The notes under the pieces are model-generated. The model saw nothing but the letters and a program-made list of their open reading frames with translations, made no database searches and was not told the origin of the DNA. A stretch of 64,000 bases of DNA from Oceanobacillus piezotolerans. Lineage in GTDB: Bacteria > Bacillota > Bacilli > Bacillales > Amphibacillaceae. The translations under genes were made by a program, and so were the position numbers. Position 1 is the first letter of the stretch. Each line of letters starts with the position of its first letter. Below, piece after piece: positions 50,786 through 59,873 of the stretch. The stretch is taken from the NCBI RefSeq assembly GCF_003665065.1, contig NZ_RCHR01000002.1, forward strand, positions 496,001 through 560,000, given 5' to 3'.

Positions 50786-52042
50786 TTGAAAAAGAAATAC
50801 GTCCTGATATTGCTATTATCTATTTTTCTAGTAGCATGCGGGGAAGAAGTCTATGAAAGCCCATTATCAGAGACTTTTATAGAAGAGCAGGAGGAGTCCG
50901 TCGTTCCTGAGAGGGAAGATACGGATTCAAATAATAAGGAAGAAAAGCAAACCTCAGAAGATAAAGGGGATGCTGAAGAAACAGCTTTAAATGAGCTTCG
51001 TGTTCATTTCATTGATGTCGGACAAGCCGATGCAACGCTGTTTCAGTATGATGATGCAGAGAAGCAGTATAATATTCTCTATGATACTGGAGACTGGACC
51101 GGAGAGGAAGTTGTGCCCTACTTAAAATCACAAGGAGTGTCTCATCTGGACCTCATTATTGTTAGCCATCCTGATGCAGATCATATAGGCCAGCTTGAAG
51201 ATGTGGTTACGACGATCGATACAGGAGAGGTTTGGCTGTCCGGTAACGTAAACTCCTCGCAAACTTTTCAAAACGCTGTCGCTGCTGTAATTGAAAGTGG
51301 GGCCGATTACCATGAACCCCGTACTGGAGAAGAATTTGCAATTGGTCCTTTAAAAATGAAAGTACTCTACCCGAATAGAATAACTGGAAAAACCAATGAA
51401 GAATCGATCTCCATCTTATTTACTTATGGAGAGATTGATTTTATTTTTACTGGTGATGCTGACAGAGAGGCAGAACGTTATATGTTGAATCACAGTGATA
51501 ATATTGAAGCAGAAGTGATCCAGTTAGGTCATCATGGCTCCAATACATCCAGTGACCCTAAATTTATCGAAGCGATAAATCCAGAGGTTGCTATTTACAG
51601 TGCGGGTACGAATAATAGTTATGGCCATCCAAGCCCTGAAGTTGTTTCCCTTATTCAAAATTCGGGAATCGGCTTATACGGCACCGATATTCATGGAACT
51701 ATTGTTGTCACTACGAACGGAATCAACTATGAAATCGAAACGAATAAAGAAGGTACCATAAACCCAGATAGTGAAAGCACTACAGAGGAGTCAGCCGCTT
51801 CAGAGGATGCTGCAGTAGCAGAGGAAGAAGCGAAGCCAAGTCAAGATGAAAGCAGCTGTGTCAATATCAATCATGCTTCTACTGAGGAAGTCCAGGAGAT
51901 TATTCATATTGGTCCGGAACGAGCTCAGGATTTAATTTCACTCCGCCCATTTCTCTCTGTCGATGACTTAGAACGAATAAGTGGAATTGGTCCAGCTAGA
52001 ATTGCAGATATTAAAGCACAAGGATTAGCATGTGTTCAGTGA
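50786..52042 (+). CDS. Secreted lipoprotein with ComEC-like MBL domain and helix-hairpin-helix
   Basis: A 418-residue protein starting at TTG 50786, eight bases after GGGGG (an upstream in-frame TTG at 50771 precedes the site). The lipobox LLSIFLVACGEE anchors it outside the cell. An acidic linker of about 55 residues follows. Then comes a metallo-beta-lactamase domain as in ComEC/Rec2, with FIDVGQADATLFQ, ISHPDADHIGQ-like VSHPDADHIGQ, FTGDADREAE and LGHHGSNTSSD. A second acidic linker leads to a C-terminal ComEA-like helix-hairpin-helix (CVNINHASTEEVQEIIHIGP). A DNA-binding extracellular nuclease is the likely role. Confidence 0.85.
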   Translation: MKKKYVLILLLSIFLVACGEEVYESPLSETFIEEQEESVVPEREDTDSNNKEEKQTSEDKGDAEETALNELRVHFIDVGQADATLFQYDDAEKQYNILYDTGDWTGEEVVPYLKSQGVSHLDLIIVSHPDADHIGQLEDVVTTIDTGEVWLSGNVNSSQTFQNAVAAVIESGADYHEPRTGEEFAIGPLKMKVLYPNRITGKTNEESISILFTYGEIDFIFTGDADREAERYMLNHSDNIEAEVIQLGHHGSNTSSDPKFIEAINPEVAIYSAGTNNSYGHPSPEVVSLIQNSGIGLYGTDIHGTIVVTTNGINYEIETNKEGTINPDSESTTEESAASEDAAVAEEEAKPSQDESSCVNINHASTEEVQEIIHIGPERAQDLISLRPFLSVDDLERISGIGPARIADIKAQGLACVQ

Positions 52043-52054
52043 GGAGGATTTAAC

Positions 52055-52312
52055 ATGAAGGGAATATTAGACCGGTTTGAAGGAAATCTAGCCATTATTC
52101 TAATTGAAGAAACAAAGGAAGAAATTCAGATTAAGAAGGAAAACTTACCAGAGGGCAGTGATGTTCATTCTTATTTTCAGCTTACAAAGGAGGAAGGAAC
52201 ATACTCCATCGTCCGACTTGATAAAGACCAAACTGAAAAAGAGCAACAAAAGTCAGCTGATTTAATGACAAAACTTAGGGCAAAAAGCAGTGGAAGTAAG
52301 TGGAAAAAATAG
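52055..52312 (+). CDS. DUF3006 protein
   Basis: An 85-residue protein starting MKGILDRFEGNLAIILIEE, with KENLPEGSDVHSYFQL, typical of the small DUF3006 family often found beside ComEC-like MBL proteins. It has no signal sequence. It begins 12 bases after the lipoprotein stop with an AGGAGG site, so it is cotranscribed. The role is unknown; a partner or regulator of the MBL protein is plausible. Confidence 0.8.
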   Translation: MKGILDRFEGNLAIILIEETKEEIQIKKENLPEGSDVHSYFQLTKEEGTYSIVRLDKDQTEKEQQKSADLMTKLRAKSSGSKWKK

Positions 52313-52339
52313 GTATTCCTCCAAATTTCGAGGAATACC
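52312..52339. terminator. Bidirectional terminator between DUF3006 and TSUP genes
   Basis: GGTATTCCTC and GAGGAATACC form a 10-base stem that begins at the DUF3006 stop codon, with A-rich sequence before and T-rich after. Confidence 0.75.
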
Positions 52340-52343
52340 CTTT

Positions 52344-53087
52344 CTATAACAATAAGTTTATCCCACCGATTGCGGCTAAACCTAAAATAAGTATCTGAAA
52401 TATTTTCTGAGGAATAGCTGGTAGTATTTTAACACCAAGAAGTGCCCCAAGTAATATCGGAATAATCAACATAGAGTTGAACGCAAGTGATTTCCCTGTA
52501 ATTAAACCCAACTGCATATATAATGGAAATTTAATTGCATTTACGGTAAGGAAGAACCACGCACTCGTTCCAACAAACTCCTTCTTTGGCAGCCCTTTTA
52601 CAAGTAAATAAATAGACATAATTCCACCAGCTGCATTTCCAATCATCGTAGTAAAGCCACCTAATGTTCCCATTGATGATGTAAACCAACGTGAATCCGG
52701 TAGAAGCTCATTGAATCTTTCACCAAATTTACTGCGAATAGCATGTAATCCAATCATCGTTAATACAATTACACCAATGAGAGGCTCTAATTGTTTACTA
52801 TCGATGGCAATTAATACCATATAACCAAATGCTATCCCTAAAAGCGACCAAGGAATAAGCGACAATAAATGCTTCCATACGACACTTCTTCGATAATAGA
52901 TAATGGCAAATAAATCACCAACCAGTAACATTGGCAGTAAAATTCCCACCGACTCTTTTGCAGGAAACACAATCATCATTAGCGTAACGACAAATATGAT
53001 CAGGTTAGGAAGTCCTGCCTTAGAGAAACCAATTGCTATGGCACTAATCGTAACAATCGTCCAGTCAAGTACAGTTAAGTCAAACAT
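52344..53087 (-). CDS. TSUP (TauE/SafE) family membrane exporter
   Basis: A 247-residue, seven- to eight-helix membrane protein. The two repeated TSUP halves begin ISAIAIGFSKAGLPNLIIFV and GTLGGFTTMIGNAAGGIMSI. The family exports sulfite, sulfoacetate or other organosulfur anions. It lies 14 bases after an ABC ATPase gene on the same strand, but no sulfur-metabolism gene is near. Substrate unknown. Confidence 0.85.
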   Translation of the reverse strand: MFDLTVLDWTIVTISAIAIGFSKAGLPNLIIFVVTLMMIVFPAKESVGILLPMLLVGDLFAIIYYRRSVVWKHLLSLIPWSLLGIAFGYMVLIAIDSKQLEPLIGVIVLTMIGLHAIRSKFGERFNELLPDSRWFTSSMGTLGGFTTMIGNAAGGIMSIYLLVKGLPKKEFVGTSAWFFLTVNAIKFPLYMQLGLITGKSLAFNSMLIIPILLGALLGVKILPAIPQKIFQILILGLAAIGGINLLL

Positions 53088-53101
53088 ATGTATACCTCTT
53101 C

Positions 53102-53905
53102 TTATTTTCTAGTCATCCACGCTCTGCCTTCTCGCCATTCTATGGAGACAGGAATGGAGAAAAATGTGGAAAGCTTATTTTCTGTTATCACACTTCTTGT
53201 TTCACCTTCTGCAAACACCTGGCCATCTCGCAGCATTAGTGTATGCGAGAAGATTGGCAGAATTTCTTCCATATGATGAGTGACAAAAAGAATCGTAGGA
53301 GCATGTTCCGCCTCAGCCATCTTTTCAATGGACATTAATAAATCTTCACGAGCTAGAAAATCTAATCCAGTTGTGGGTTCATCTAAAATAAGCAATAATG
53401 GATTTGCCATTAAACCCCTGGCAATTAGAATTTTTTGCTTCTCTCCTTGTGAACAGGTTCTATAGCTTCTTCCTTTCAAATGGCTGAAGCCCAACTGTTC
53501 CATCAAGGTTTCGGCTTGCTCTATATCAGTTTTATCAGGTGTATCATAAAGTCCGATAGATGCATATTTGCCACTCAATACCACATCCTCAACGAGGCTC
53601 GTTTCTTTTATTCGTTCTTGTAAGGAAGAGCTTACCCAACCAATGGACTTCCTTAATAAACGTAAATCTGTTTTTCCAAATGGCTGATTCAGAACAGAAA
53701 TATTACCTGTAGTTGGCCAGAGATAGCCATTAATCAGATTCAAAAGCGTTGTTTTACCAGAGCCATTTAAACCGAGAATCGCCCAGTGCTCCCCCTTATT
53801 TACTTGCCAATTAATATCCGAGAGTATTCTTATCCCATCCCGCTTCCAGCTCACTTTTTGTAATTCTAATACCTCTTTTTCTCTATACTGTAACATGTTT
53901 GTCAT
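53102..53905 (-). CDS. ABC transporter ATP-binding protein (YlmA-like)
   Basis: A 267-residue ATPase. Walker A GLNGSGKTT, Q-loop SSSLQERI, signature CSQGEKQKILIARGL, Walker B LLILDEPTTGLD and switch His VTHHMEE are present. The signature starts with Cys-Ser-Gln-Gly rather than LSGG. The start was set at ATG 53905 with GAGGTG six bases before; the frame extends upstream to 53986 but without a good site. No permease partner is adjacent. The single-domain layout and small TSUP neighbour fit the YlmA/ModF-like group. Confidence 0.85.
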   Translation of the reverse strand: MTNMLQYREKEVLELQKVSWKRDGIRILSDINWQVNKGEHWAILGLNGSGKTTLLNLINGYLWPTTGNISVLNQPFGKTDLRLLRKSIGWVSSSLQERIKETSLVEDVVLSGKYASIGLYDTPDKTDIEQAETLMEQLGFSHLKGRSYRTCSQGEKQKILIARGLMANPLLLILDEPTTGLDFLAREDLLMSIEKMAEAEHAPTILFVTHHMEEILPIFSHTLMLRDGQVFAEGETRSVITENKLSTFFSIPVSIEWREGRAWMTRK

Positions 53906-54086
53906 TCCTTTCACCTCAATCCCTGTACTTCTTACATATTTCGACCTTTCATCGTCTTTTTCCTGCTTTTCATTCATAGCCAGCAACTTATTACCTTTAT
54001 AGAATGATAAATAATCCCTAACGTTTGCTGCGCGTTTTGCATACTCTAGCTATATAAAAAACTATTCACAAAGGAGATTGTCATCC

Positions 54087-54539
54087 GTGAGTCCGAAAAA
54101 ACGAAACTTTCCTGATGGGTTTGATATTAACATGCAGCCGCTTCATGACTTTATGAAGAGAATGGATAACGCATTTAACGATTCCTTTAAACATCTTCAG
54201 CATCATTTTCATACAAAGCCTTTCCGGGTGGAGATGGAAGAAAAGGACCATGCTTATATAGTAAAAGCAGAGTTACCAGGATATTCTCGTGAACAAGTTA
54301 AGCTTGAAATAATCGGAAATCAAATTCGAATAGCAGCAAAAGACTCCAGCTCATTAGAAGGCAAAGATGAAAAGAATAACCAGTACACAAAGCAGGAATC
54401 ATATGAGATAAGAGAAAGATATATAACCTTACCAATGACCATTCCTGAAGACAAAACGACAGCGACCTTTAGACATGGGTTGTTAAAAATAACTATTCCT
54501 AAAGAGGAAGAAAATAGGAAAAATATTGTGATTGAGTAA
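54087..54539 (+). CDS. Hsp20/alpha-crystallin small heat-shock protein
   Basis: A 150-residue ATP-independent chaperone. The alpha-crystallin domain runs from about FRVEMEEKDHAYIVKAELPG (residue 50) to TATFRHGLLKITIPKEE; the GxLxIxxPK motif ends it, with a short tail (KNIVIE). The start was set at GTG 54087, ten bases after AAAGGAG; a TTG at 54078 is too close to the site. It is divergent from the ABC gene. No CIRCE palindrome is seen upstream. Confidence 0.9.
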   Translation: MSPKKRNFPDGFDINMQPLHDFMKRMDNAFNDSFKHLQHHFHTKPFRVEMEEKDHAYIVKAELPGYSREQVKLEIIGNQIRIAAKDSSSLEGKDEKNNQYTKQESYEIRERYITLPMTIPEDKTTATFRHGLLKITIPKEEENRKNIVIE

Positions 54540-54614
54540 CAATGAACAATGATTTGTTACGGATAAGCGCTATTTAGTAAAAGAACTGCTTAGGGTTAGT
54601 TTAGTTTCATGAAG

Positions 54615-54708
54615 AGTTACATTGACTTTAGGTAGTGCGAGTTTTTCATTTGGAGGGACTAAGTTTCTAAGGGTACTAGTTTTTACTTCTCAGGGGTAAA
54701 TTTTCGAA
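54615..54708. repeat. Degenerate repeat related to the one at 25.3 kb
   Basis: Four AAnTTT/AGTTTT words recur about every 18-22 bases: GCGAGTTTTTCATTTGGAGG, ACTAAGTTTCTAAGGGTACT, AGTTTTTACTTCTCAGGGG and TAAATTTTCGAAG. They echo the GAGTTTTGCCATGAAAGG units near 25350. Non-coding. Confidence 0.4.
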
Positions 54709-54712
54709 GTTG

Positions 54713-54751
54713 AAAAAGCAGTTAGCTGGAAATTCCAGTCTAACTGCTTTT
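54713..54751 (-). terminator. Terminator of pgcA
   Basis: AAAAGCAGTTAG pairs with CTAACTGCTTTT, with CTGGAAATTCCAG making a second inner stem. On the minus strand it is followed by a T run and lies right after the pgcA stop. Confidence 0.88.
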
Positions 54752-54753
54752 GC

Positions 54754-56493
54754 TTATTTTATTTCTTCATTCACTCTAGCCATCACTGCAGTACGAAGGT
54801 CTTCTAATTTTTTCTCGCTCGCTTCCAAGGAATCCGCCTTCACACCAAAGTAAAATTTAATCTTCGGCTCTGTACCAGAAGGACGCAAACAGAACCATGA
54901 ACCATCCTCTAAAATATATTTTAATACATTAGATTTAGGCAAGATAATAGCTTCTTCTCGGGCTTCAGACACAAAGACACGTTTACTAGATTGATAGTCC
55001 TCTGTGCTTACAATTGCTTGTCCATCCATTTCTTTCGGAGGATTGCTTCGGAAAGCAGCAAGGATGCTATTAATTTGCTGTGCACCATCTTTCCCTTTTA
55101 AGGTGAGCGATTCTAGTCCTTCTTTGTAGTAACCATATTGCTCAAAGACGTCTAATAAGCCTTCATAGACGGTCATCCCTTTGGATTTATAATATGCTCC
55201 TACTTCCGCAGCTAGCATACAAGCCTGAACTGCATCCTTGTCGCGGACAAAGTCCCCCACAAGATAGCCATAGCTTTCTTCGTAACCGAATAAGAAAGTC
55301 TTCTCACCAGTACGCTCAAATTCATTCATCTTCTCTCCAATGAATTTAAAGCCTGTAAGTGTATCGATGGTTTCTAATCCATTTGCAGCTGCAATATCGC
55401 GCCCAATTTCGGATGTTACAATCGTTTTTAATACCGTTGCATTTTCGGCAAGCTCACCGCGTGCTTTCTTCTCTGTAATTAAATAATGAAGTAGCAATGC
55501 ACCTACCTGGTTACCTGTCAGCACTTGATATTTCCCTTCACTGTTACGTACAGCTACACCGACACGGTCTGTATCGGGGTCCGTCCCAAGCAGCATATCA
55601 GCATTATAGTCTTCCCCATATTGAATCGCTAATTGGAATGCTGCATGCTCTTCTGGGTTTGGCGAAGTAACCGTAGAAAAATTAGAATCAGGGAGCTCTT
55701 GCTCTTTCACCACTTGCACATGCTTAAATCCAAGTTGTTCCAAACCTTTTCGGACAGGGCGGTTTCCTGTTCCATGTAAAGGCGTATATACAATTTTAAA
55801 ATCATCCGCCATGTTTTTTATGATATCTGGATTTACAGTAATCGTTTGAAGCTGTTTTAAATAAGCATTATCAACCGTTTCACCAATGATGCTAAGTAAG
55901 CCATCTTCTTTTAGCTTGTCTTCATCTGCTACTTCTACAGTCAGCTCATTTTCTACTGCATTTACTTTAGCAATGATTTCCTCAGCAATGGCGGGTGTTA
56001 CTTGCGCACCATCTTCTCCATATACCTTGTAACCATTATATTCTGGAGGATTATGGCTTGCAGTGATTACAATTCCGCTGTATGCATGCAAATAACGTAC
56101 GGCAAATGATAGTTCAGGAGTGGAACGCAGTGATTCAAAAACATATGTTTGGATTCCATGCTGTCCTAATGTTTTTGCAGCTTCCATGGCAAACTCAGGA
56201 GATTTAAAGCGTGAATCATAAGCAATTACAACACCTCTATTTTTCGCTTCTTCTCCATGGTCTTCTATGTATTGTGCTAAACCTTCTGAAGCTCGACGGA
56301 TCGTATAAATATTCATTCGATTCGTACCAGGTCCTAATTCCCCACGTATTCCACCTGTACCAAATTCAAGCGTTTTGTAAAAACAATCCTCCAGCTGTTT
56401 TGGATCGTTCTCCATTTTTGCTAATTGTACTTTTAATTCTTCATTTAATGTTTCATGTTCCATCCATCTCTTATAATCAGTTTCCCAAGACAA
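54754..56493 (-). CDS. pgcA: Alpha-phosphoglucomutase
   Basis: A 579-residue phosphohexomutase interconverting glucose 6- and 1-phosphate; with GalU it makes UDP-glucose. Active-site Ser loop [19 protein letters not shown], metal loop [13 protein letters not shown], sugar loop GYEESYGYL and phosphate-binding [12 protein letters not shown] are all present. The start was set at TTG 56493 ([10 protein letters not shown], as in Bacillus PgcA), five bases after GGGGGAG; the frame extends to 56538 without a site. Length is normal. Confidence 0.95.
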   Translation of the reverse strand: MSWETDYKRWMEHETLNEELKVQLAKMENDPKQLEDCFYKTLEFGTGGIRGELGPGTNRMNIYTIRRASEGLAQYIEDHGEEAKNRGVVIAYDSRFKSPEFAMEAAKTLGQHGIQTYVFESLRSTPELSFAVRYLHAYSGIVITASHNPPEYNGYKVYGEDGAQVTPAIAEEIIAKVNAVENELTVEVADEDKLKEDGLLSIIGETVDNAYLKQLQTITVNPDIIKNMADDFKIVYTPLHGTGNRPVRKGLEQLGFKHVQVVKEQELPDSNFSTVTSPNPEEHAAFQLAIQYGEDYNADMLLGTDPDTDRVGVAVRNSEGKYQVLTGNQVGALLLHYLITEKKARGELAENATVLKTIVTSEIGRDIAAANGLETIDTLTGFKFIGEKMNEFERTGEKTFLFGYEESYGYLVGDFVRDKDAVQACMLAAEVGAYYKSKGMTVYEGLLDVFEQYGYYKEGLESLTLKGKDGAQQINSILAAFRSNPPKEMDGQAIVSTEDYQSSKRVFVSEAREEAIILPKSNVLKYILEDGSWFCLRPSGTEPKIKFYFGVKADSLEASEKKLEDLRTAVMARVNEEIK

Positions 56494-56764
56494 AAAGACT
56501 CCCCCTATACAAGTGTAGTTAGCAATATACGGCTTCATTATACCCCTTCACCACTGGAAATCAAAGAGGATTTGGGATTTAACTTTCTACAATATTTACC
56601 ATCTTGCGAGAAAATAGGACAACAAAATATTTCTCGGGCAATAATTCGACATATATCGAGGTAATTGTAACTTTTTGTTTTTGCAGTCCTGGATTCTATG
56701 TTTTAAATAAAAGTTACCTGCCCCTAATAAAGTCACCTGTTCATATTTGATTTAGAGGATCTTT

Positions 56765-57556
56765 TTATTGTTCCTCCAAATGAATTTCGTAATGCGGCAT
56801 AATCAAGACTTCAACTCGTCTATTCTTTGCCCGATTCTCTTCGCTTGTATTTGGCTCAAGTGGTTTATATTCTCCATACCCCTTGGCACTGAAATGTATT
56901 GGATTTAAATTCTTATTTTCAAGGACTAAAGCCATAAAATTAAGTGCTCTATTTACACTAAGCTCCCAGTTTGAACTGTATTCTGAATTAGAGATAGGAA
57001 CATCATCCGCATGTCCGCTAACGACAATTTGGTGCGGAGGGTCAGTCACAAGCAAATTCGAAACCTCCCTGGCTATTTCAGCGCCCTCTTGTTTCACTTC
57101 TGCACTACCCATATCAAAAAACACATCATTTACGATCCGGACCATTAATCCTTCCTCTGTTAATTCAGTATCTAACTGTTCCGTTAAATTTTCTTTGCTA
57201 ATATATCCATTAATATTGCTTTGGATTTGCTTTAAATTGTTTAATTCTTTTACGCTGTTTTGTTGTTGTTCTTTGTTTGTTTCTTCATTTTCTTCTAGTT
57301 CTTCTTCTTTTTCTTCGTTTTCTTCCTCCGCTGGAGGGCTTTCTACTGGAGATGGATTCTGTTCAAGGATACTATTTCCACCTGTTCCAAATTCCGAACG
57401 AAATACATTTGAAAGCTCCTCATATTTTTGAGAGTTAATATCACTCATGGCAAATAATACGATAAACAAAGCCACAAGCAGGGTAAGCATATCTGAATAG
57501 GGAAGCAGCCAGGATTCATCAATATGTGATTTTTTCTTTTTTTTATTCCTGCGCAT
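56765..57556 (-). CDS. motB: Flagellar stator protein MotB
   Basis: A 263-residue stator B subunit. A basic N-terminus leads to a single helix with the ion-binding Asp (ESWLLPYSDMLTLLVALFIV); FIVLF has the Val associated with proton-type MotB rather than the Leu of Na+-type MotS. A Glu/Gln-rich linker follows at about 75-105, then an OmpA peptidoglycan-binding domain (VSGHADDVPISNSEYSSNWE, SAKGYGEYKPL, NRRVEVLIMP). It overlaps motA by 14 bases. No other flagellar genes are near, the usual arrangement in Bacilli. Ion choice is inferred only. Confidence 0.92.
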   Translation of the reverse strand: MRRNKKKKKSHIDESWLLPYSDMLTLLVALFIVLFAMSDINSQKYEELSNVFRSEFGTGGNSILEQNPSPVESPPAEEENEEKEEELEENEETNKEQQQNSVKELNNLKQIQSNINGYISKENLTEQLDTELTEEGLMVRIVNDVFFDMGSAEVKQEGAEIAREVSNLLVTDPPHQIVVSGHADDVPISNSEYSSNWELSVNRALNFMALVLENKNLNPIHFSAKGYGEYKPLEPNTSEENRAKNRRVEVLIMPHYEIHLEEQ

Positions 57557-58334
57557 CGTAATCCCCCTGTTTTAGTTTCTCAAATTCTTTGGTCGTTAGA
57601 AATGAGCCTAGTTTCTCCTGGATCATGCTAGTAGAATTTCCGCTGGTAATCGAAAGAATTCCTTCTATAATCAGTTCTTTCTGCTGTATTTCTTTTTTAG
57701 ACTTCTCTCGTAATTTATTTGCAAATGGATGCCACAATACATATCCAGAGAAAATACCAAATAGAGTAGCAACAAAAGCTGCAGAGATAGCATGACCTAA
57801 TGCATCTATATTAGACATATCCGCCAAGGCAGCAATTAGTCCAATTACAGCTCCTAATACACCCAGCGTTGGTGCATAGGTTCCTGCTTGGGTAAAAATA
57901 GACGCACCTTCTTCATGCCTTTCCTCCATCGCTTCAATCTTTTGCAACATCACTTCTTTAATATAGTCAGGCGACTGTCCATCCACAACCATCTGAAGGC
58001 CTGCTGCCAAGAAAGGATCTTTGACATCACTAATCTCTCCTTCTAAGGAGAGAATTCCTTCTCTTCGCGTTAATTCTGTCCATCTGCTAAACAGATGGAT
58101 CAATTCCTTATTATCTGTTACAGACTTATTTGAAAATAAAATCTTAAACAATGCGGGCAGTTTTTTTAATGTACTGCCTGGAAAAGCAATGGAAACTGCA
58201 GCTGCTGTCCCAACAAAAATAATCAATAATGCAGCAGGATTAATAAGTGATGCCAAACTAGCTCCTTTTAAAATCATTCCTACTACAATAGCAATAAAGC
58301 CTAAAATCAAACCTATTAACGTCGTAATATCCAT
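57543..58334 (-). CDS. motA: Flagellar stator protein MotA
   Basis: A 263-residue membrane stator subunit with four helices: an N-terminal pair (LIGLILGFIAIVVGMILKG, LIIFVGTAAAVSIAFPG), then GTYAPTLGVLGAVIGLIAAL and ISAAFVATLFGIFSGYVLWHP. The large cytoplasmic loop (FSRWTELTRREGILSLEGEI) holds charges that contact FliG. It starts at ATG 58334 behind AGGAGG. A good sigma-D -10 box lies about 65 bases upstream. Confidence 0.93.
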   Translation of the reverse strand: MDITTLIGLILGFIAIVVGMILKGASLASLINPAALLIIFVGTAAAVSIAFPGSTLKKLPALFKILFSNKSVTDNKELIHLFSRWTELTRREGILSLEGEISDVKDPFLAAGLQMVVDGQSPDYIKEVMLQKIEAMEERHEEGASIFTQAGTYAPTLGVLGAVIGLIAALADMSNIDALGHAISAAFVATLFGIFSGYVLWHPFANKLREKSKKEIQQKELIIEGILSITSGNSTSMIQEKLGSFLTTKEFEKLKQGDYDAQE

Positions 58335-58400
58335 GATTGACCTCCTGAACCTTGAATAAGGAACCTTTATGTATAGAAGATTTAAACTTGCTCAATAAAT

Positions 58401-58427
58401 ATATCGGATTGTAATCAAACAAAATGA
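58401..58427 (-). promoter_or_regulatory. Sigma-D-like promoter of motAB
   Basis: On the minus strand TCCGATAT (58408-58401) matches the sigma-D -10 GCCGATAT at 7 of 8 bases. The position 15 bases upstream is TCAT against TAAA, so the -35 is weak. Confidence 0.45.
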
Positions 58428-58584
58428 AGTAAACAACTGAATTTCTCTAAGTTATCTGGAAGACAGACAACCAGAAATTTTGTTTTCAAGGCTGGAAGAC
58501 TGTGGAACTTAAAATAACAAGCATTGACTTAACTTAATAATGCTTTTTTTGCCATTGACATAATTACTTCTCTACCCAAAAAAA

Positions 58585-58615
58585 GTGCTGGAATGAATCA
58601 TCTTCATTCCAGCAC
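58585..58615 (-). terminator. Terminator of the lar genes
   Basis: GTGCTGGAATGAA and TTCATTCCAGCAC form a 13-base stem. On the minus strand it is followed by TTTTTTTGGG, 4 bases beyond the larC2 stop. Confidence 0.9.
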
Positions 58616-58619
58616 CTTA

Positions 58620-59096
58620 TCAACTATTACTTTTATTCATATTTTTCCATACTTCCTGATAGACTTGTTTTAATGGAATACCGTTTGCTTCAGCAATTTG
58701 TTTACAGTCTTCATACTCTGGCGATCTTTGAAAAACTTCTCCCTTGTTTATTCCAAGTTTGACGGTTACGGTCCCCCAGATGGTTTCCACCTTTTCAAAA
58801 CGCCGTTCCATTCGATGAACAGTAATTGGGTAATAACGAATCCCCAAAGTTGTTGTCTCATCTAGGAGAATTTTTTTCATAGAATCCAGTGACTGTTTGG
58901 AACACAGTAATTGAAGCAAAACACCTGGACGGTTTTTCTTCATGAAAATCGGGGTATAAAATACATCATTTGCTCCAGCATTAAAGAGCTTGTCCATTAC
59001 ATATCCAAGCCATTCGCCAGATATATCATCCAAATTCACTTCCATCTTCACCATTTCACTATCGATATGCTCGTTATTTGGCGGGTGTTCCTTCAT
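58620..59096 (-). CDS. larC2: LarC C-terminal part as a separate gene (LarC2)
   Basis: A 158-residue protein equivalent to the C-terminal domain of LarC (DUF111), the CTP-dependent nickel insertase of the nickel-pincer cofactor. The segments VKMEVNLDDISGEWLGYVMD and FYTPIFMKKNRPGVLLQLLC, then GIRYYPITVHRMERRFEKVE, match that domain. It starts at its own ATG (59096) behind AAGGGGG, 18 bases after larB. It is therefore separated from LarC1 by the whole larB gene and cannot be made by the ribosomal frameshift known from Lactobacillus. Confidence 0.88.
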   Translation of the reverse strand: MKEHPPNNEHIDSEMVKMEVNLDDISGEWLGYVMDKLFNAGANDVFYTPIFMKKNRPGVLLQLLCSKQSLDSMKKILLDETTTLGIRYYPITVHRMERRFEKVETIWGTVTVKLGINKGEVFQRSPEYEDCKQIAEANGIPLKQVYQEVWKNMNKSNS

Positions 59097-59114
59097 TCTA
59101 GATTTGCCCCCTTA

Positions 59115-59858
59115 CTACTTGATTCCTTTTGCCAAGCGGTCGATAAGAACCGCGCTATAGGCGCCACCGAATCCATTATCAATGTTGACAACACTTATCC
59201 CGCTTGCACAGGAATTGAGCATGGTTAATAATGCTGATAAACCATGAAAATTTGCTCCGTAGCCAATGCTAGTCGGTACTGCTATAACAGGATGAGAAAC
59301 GAGACCACCGACAACACTCGGAAGCGCTCCTTCCATTCCCGCAACTACTACTGAAGCGGTTGCCTGCTGAATCACAGGTGCTTGGTCTAATAAGCGATGG
59401 ATCCCTGCAACTCCAACATCGTAAATACGTTTCACATTACTCCCGAGCACTTCTGCTGTAATTGCTGCTTCCTCTGCGACACGTAAATCAGATGTACCAG
59501 CACAAACAATGGCAATATAATTATCTGACACTGTCTGTTTCTTTTCTGCTTTCCAATACATAATCTCTGCCACCTTGGCATATGTAAGCTCAGGATGTAC
59601 TCGCAGGATTTGATTAGCTTTTTCCTCAGAAAGTCTTGTGATTAGTACATCGCTTTGCCTTGCTTTCATTGCTTCTAAAATGGTGATAATCTGTTCTGCT
59701 GTCTTGCCTTCACCAAAAATGATTTCCGGAAACCCTTGTCTTTTTTGGCGATGATGATCGACCTTAGCGAATCCTAGATCCTCGTAGGTTGCCAGGAGTT
59801 TCTTTGCCTCATCTATACTCATCGTTCCGTCCTGAACTTTTCTTAATATATCTTCCAT
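59115..59858 (-). CDS. larB: Pyridinium-3,5-biscarboxylic acid mononucleotide synthase
   Basis: A 247-residue enzyme carboxylating and hydrolysing nicotinic acid adenine dinucleotide, the first step of nickel-pincer cofactor synthesis. The C-terminal PurE-like domain has IAIVCAGTSDLRVAEEAAIT, YDVGVAGIHRLLD, VVAGMEGALPSVVGGLV and VIAVPTSIGYGANFHGL. The N-terminal part (DEAKKLLATYEDLGFAKVDHHR) precedes it. It starts at ATG 59858 behind GGAG, 15 bases after larC1, and lies between the two larC pieces. Confidence 0.93.
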   Translation of the reverse strand: MEDILRKVQDGTMSIDEAKKLLATYEDLGFAKVDHHRQKRQGFPEIIFGEGKTAEQIITILEAMKARQSDVLITRLSEEKANQILRVHPELTYAKVAEIMYWKAEKKQTVSDNYIAIVCAGTSDLRVAEEAAITAEVLGSNVKRIYDVGVAGIHRLLDQAPVIQQATASVVVAGMEGALPSVVGGLVSHPVIAVPTSIGYGANFHGLSALLTMLNSCASGISVVNIDNGFGGAYSAVLIDRLAKGIK

Positions 59859-59873
59859 TGACCTATCAACTCC

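Noticed and set aside
56883-57431. 182-codon plus-strand frame opposite motB
   Set aside because: The Ser/Phe-rich stretch is the antisense of the Glu-rich MotB linker; not an independent gene.
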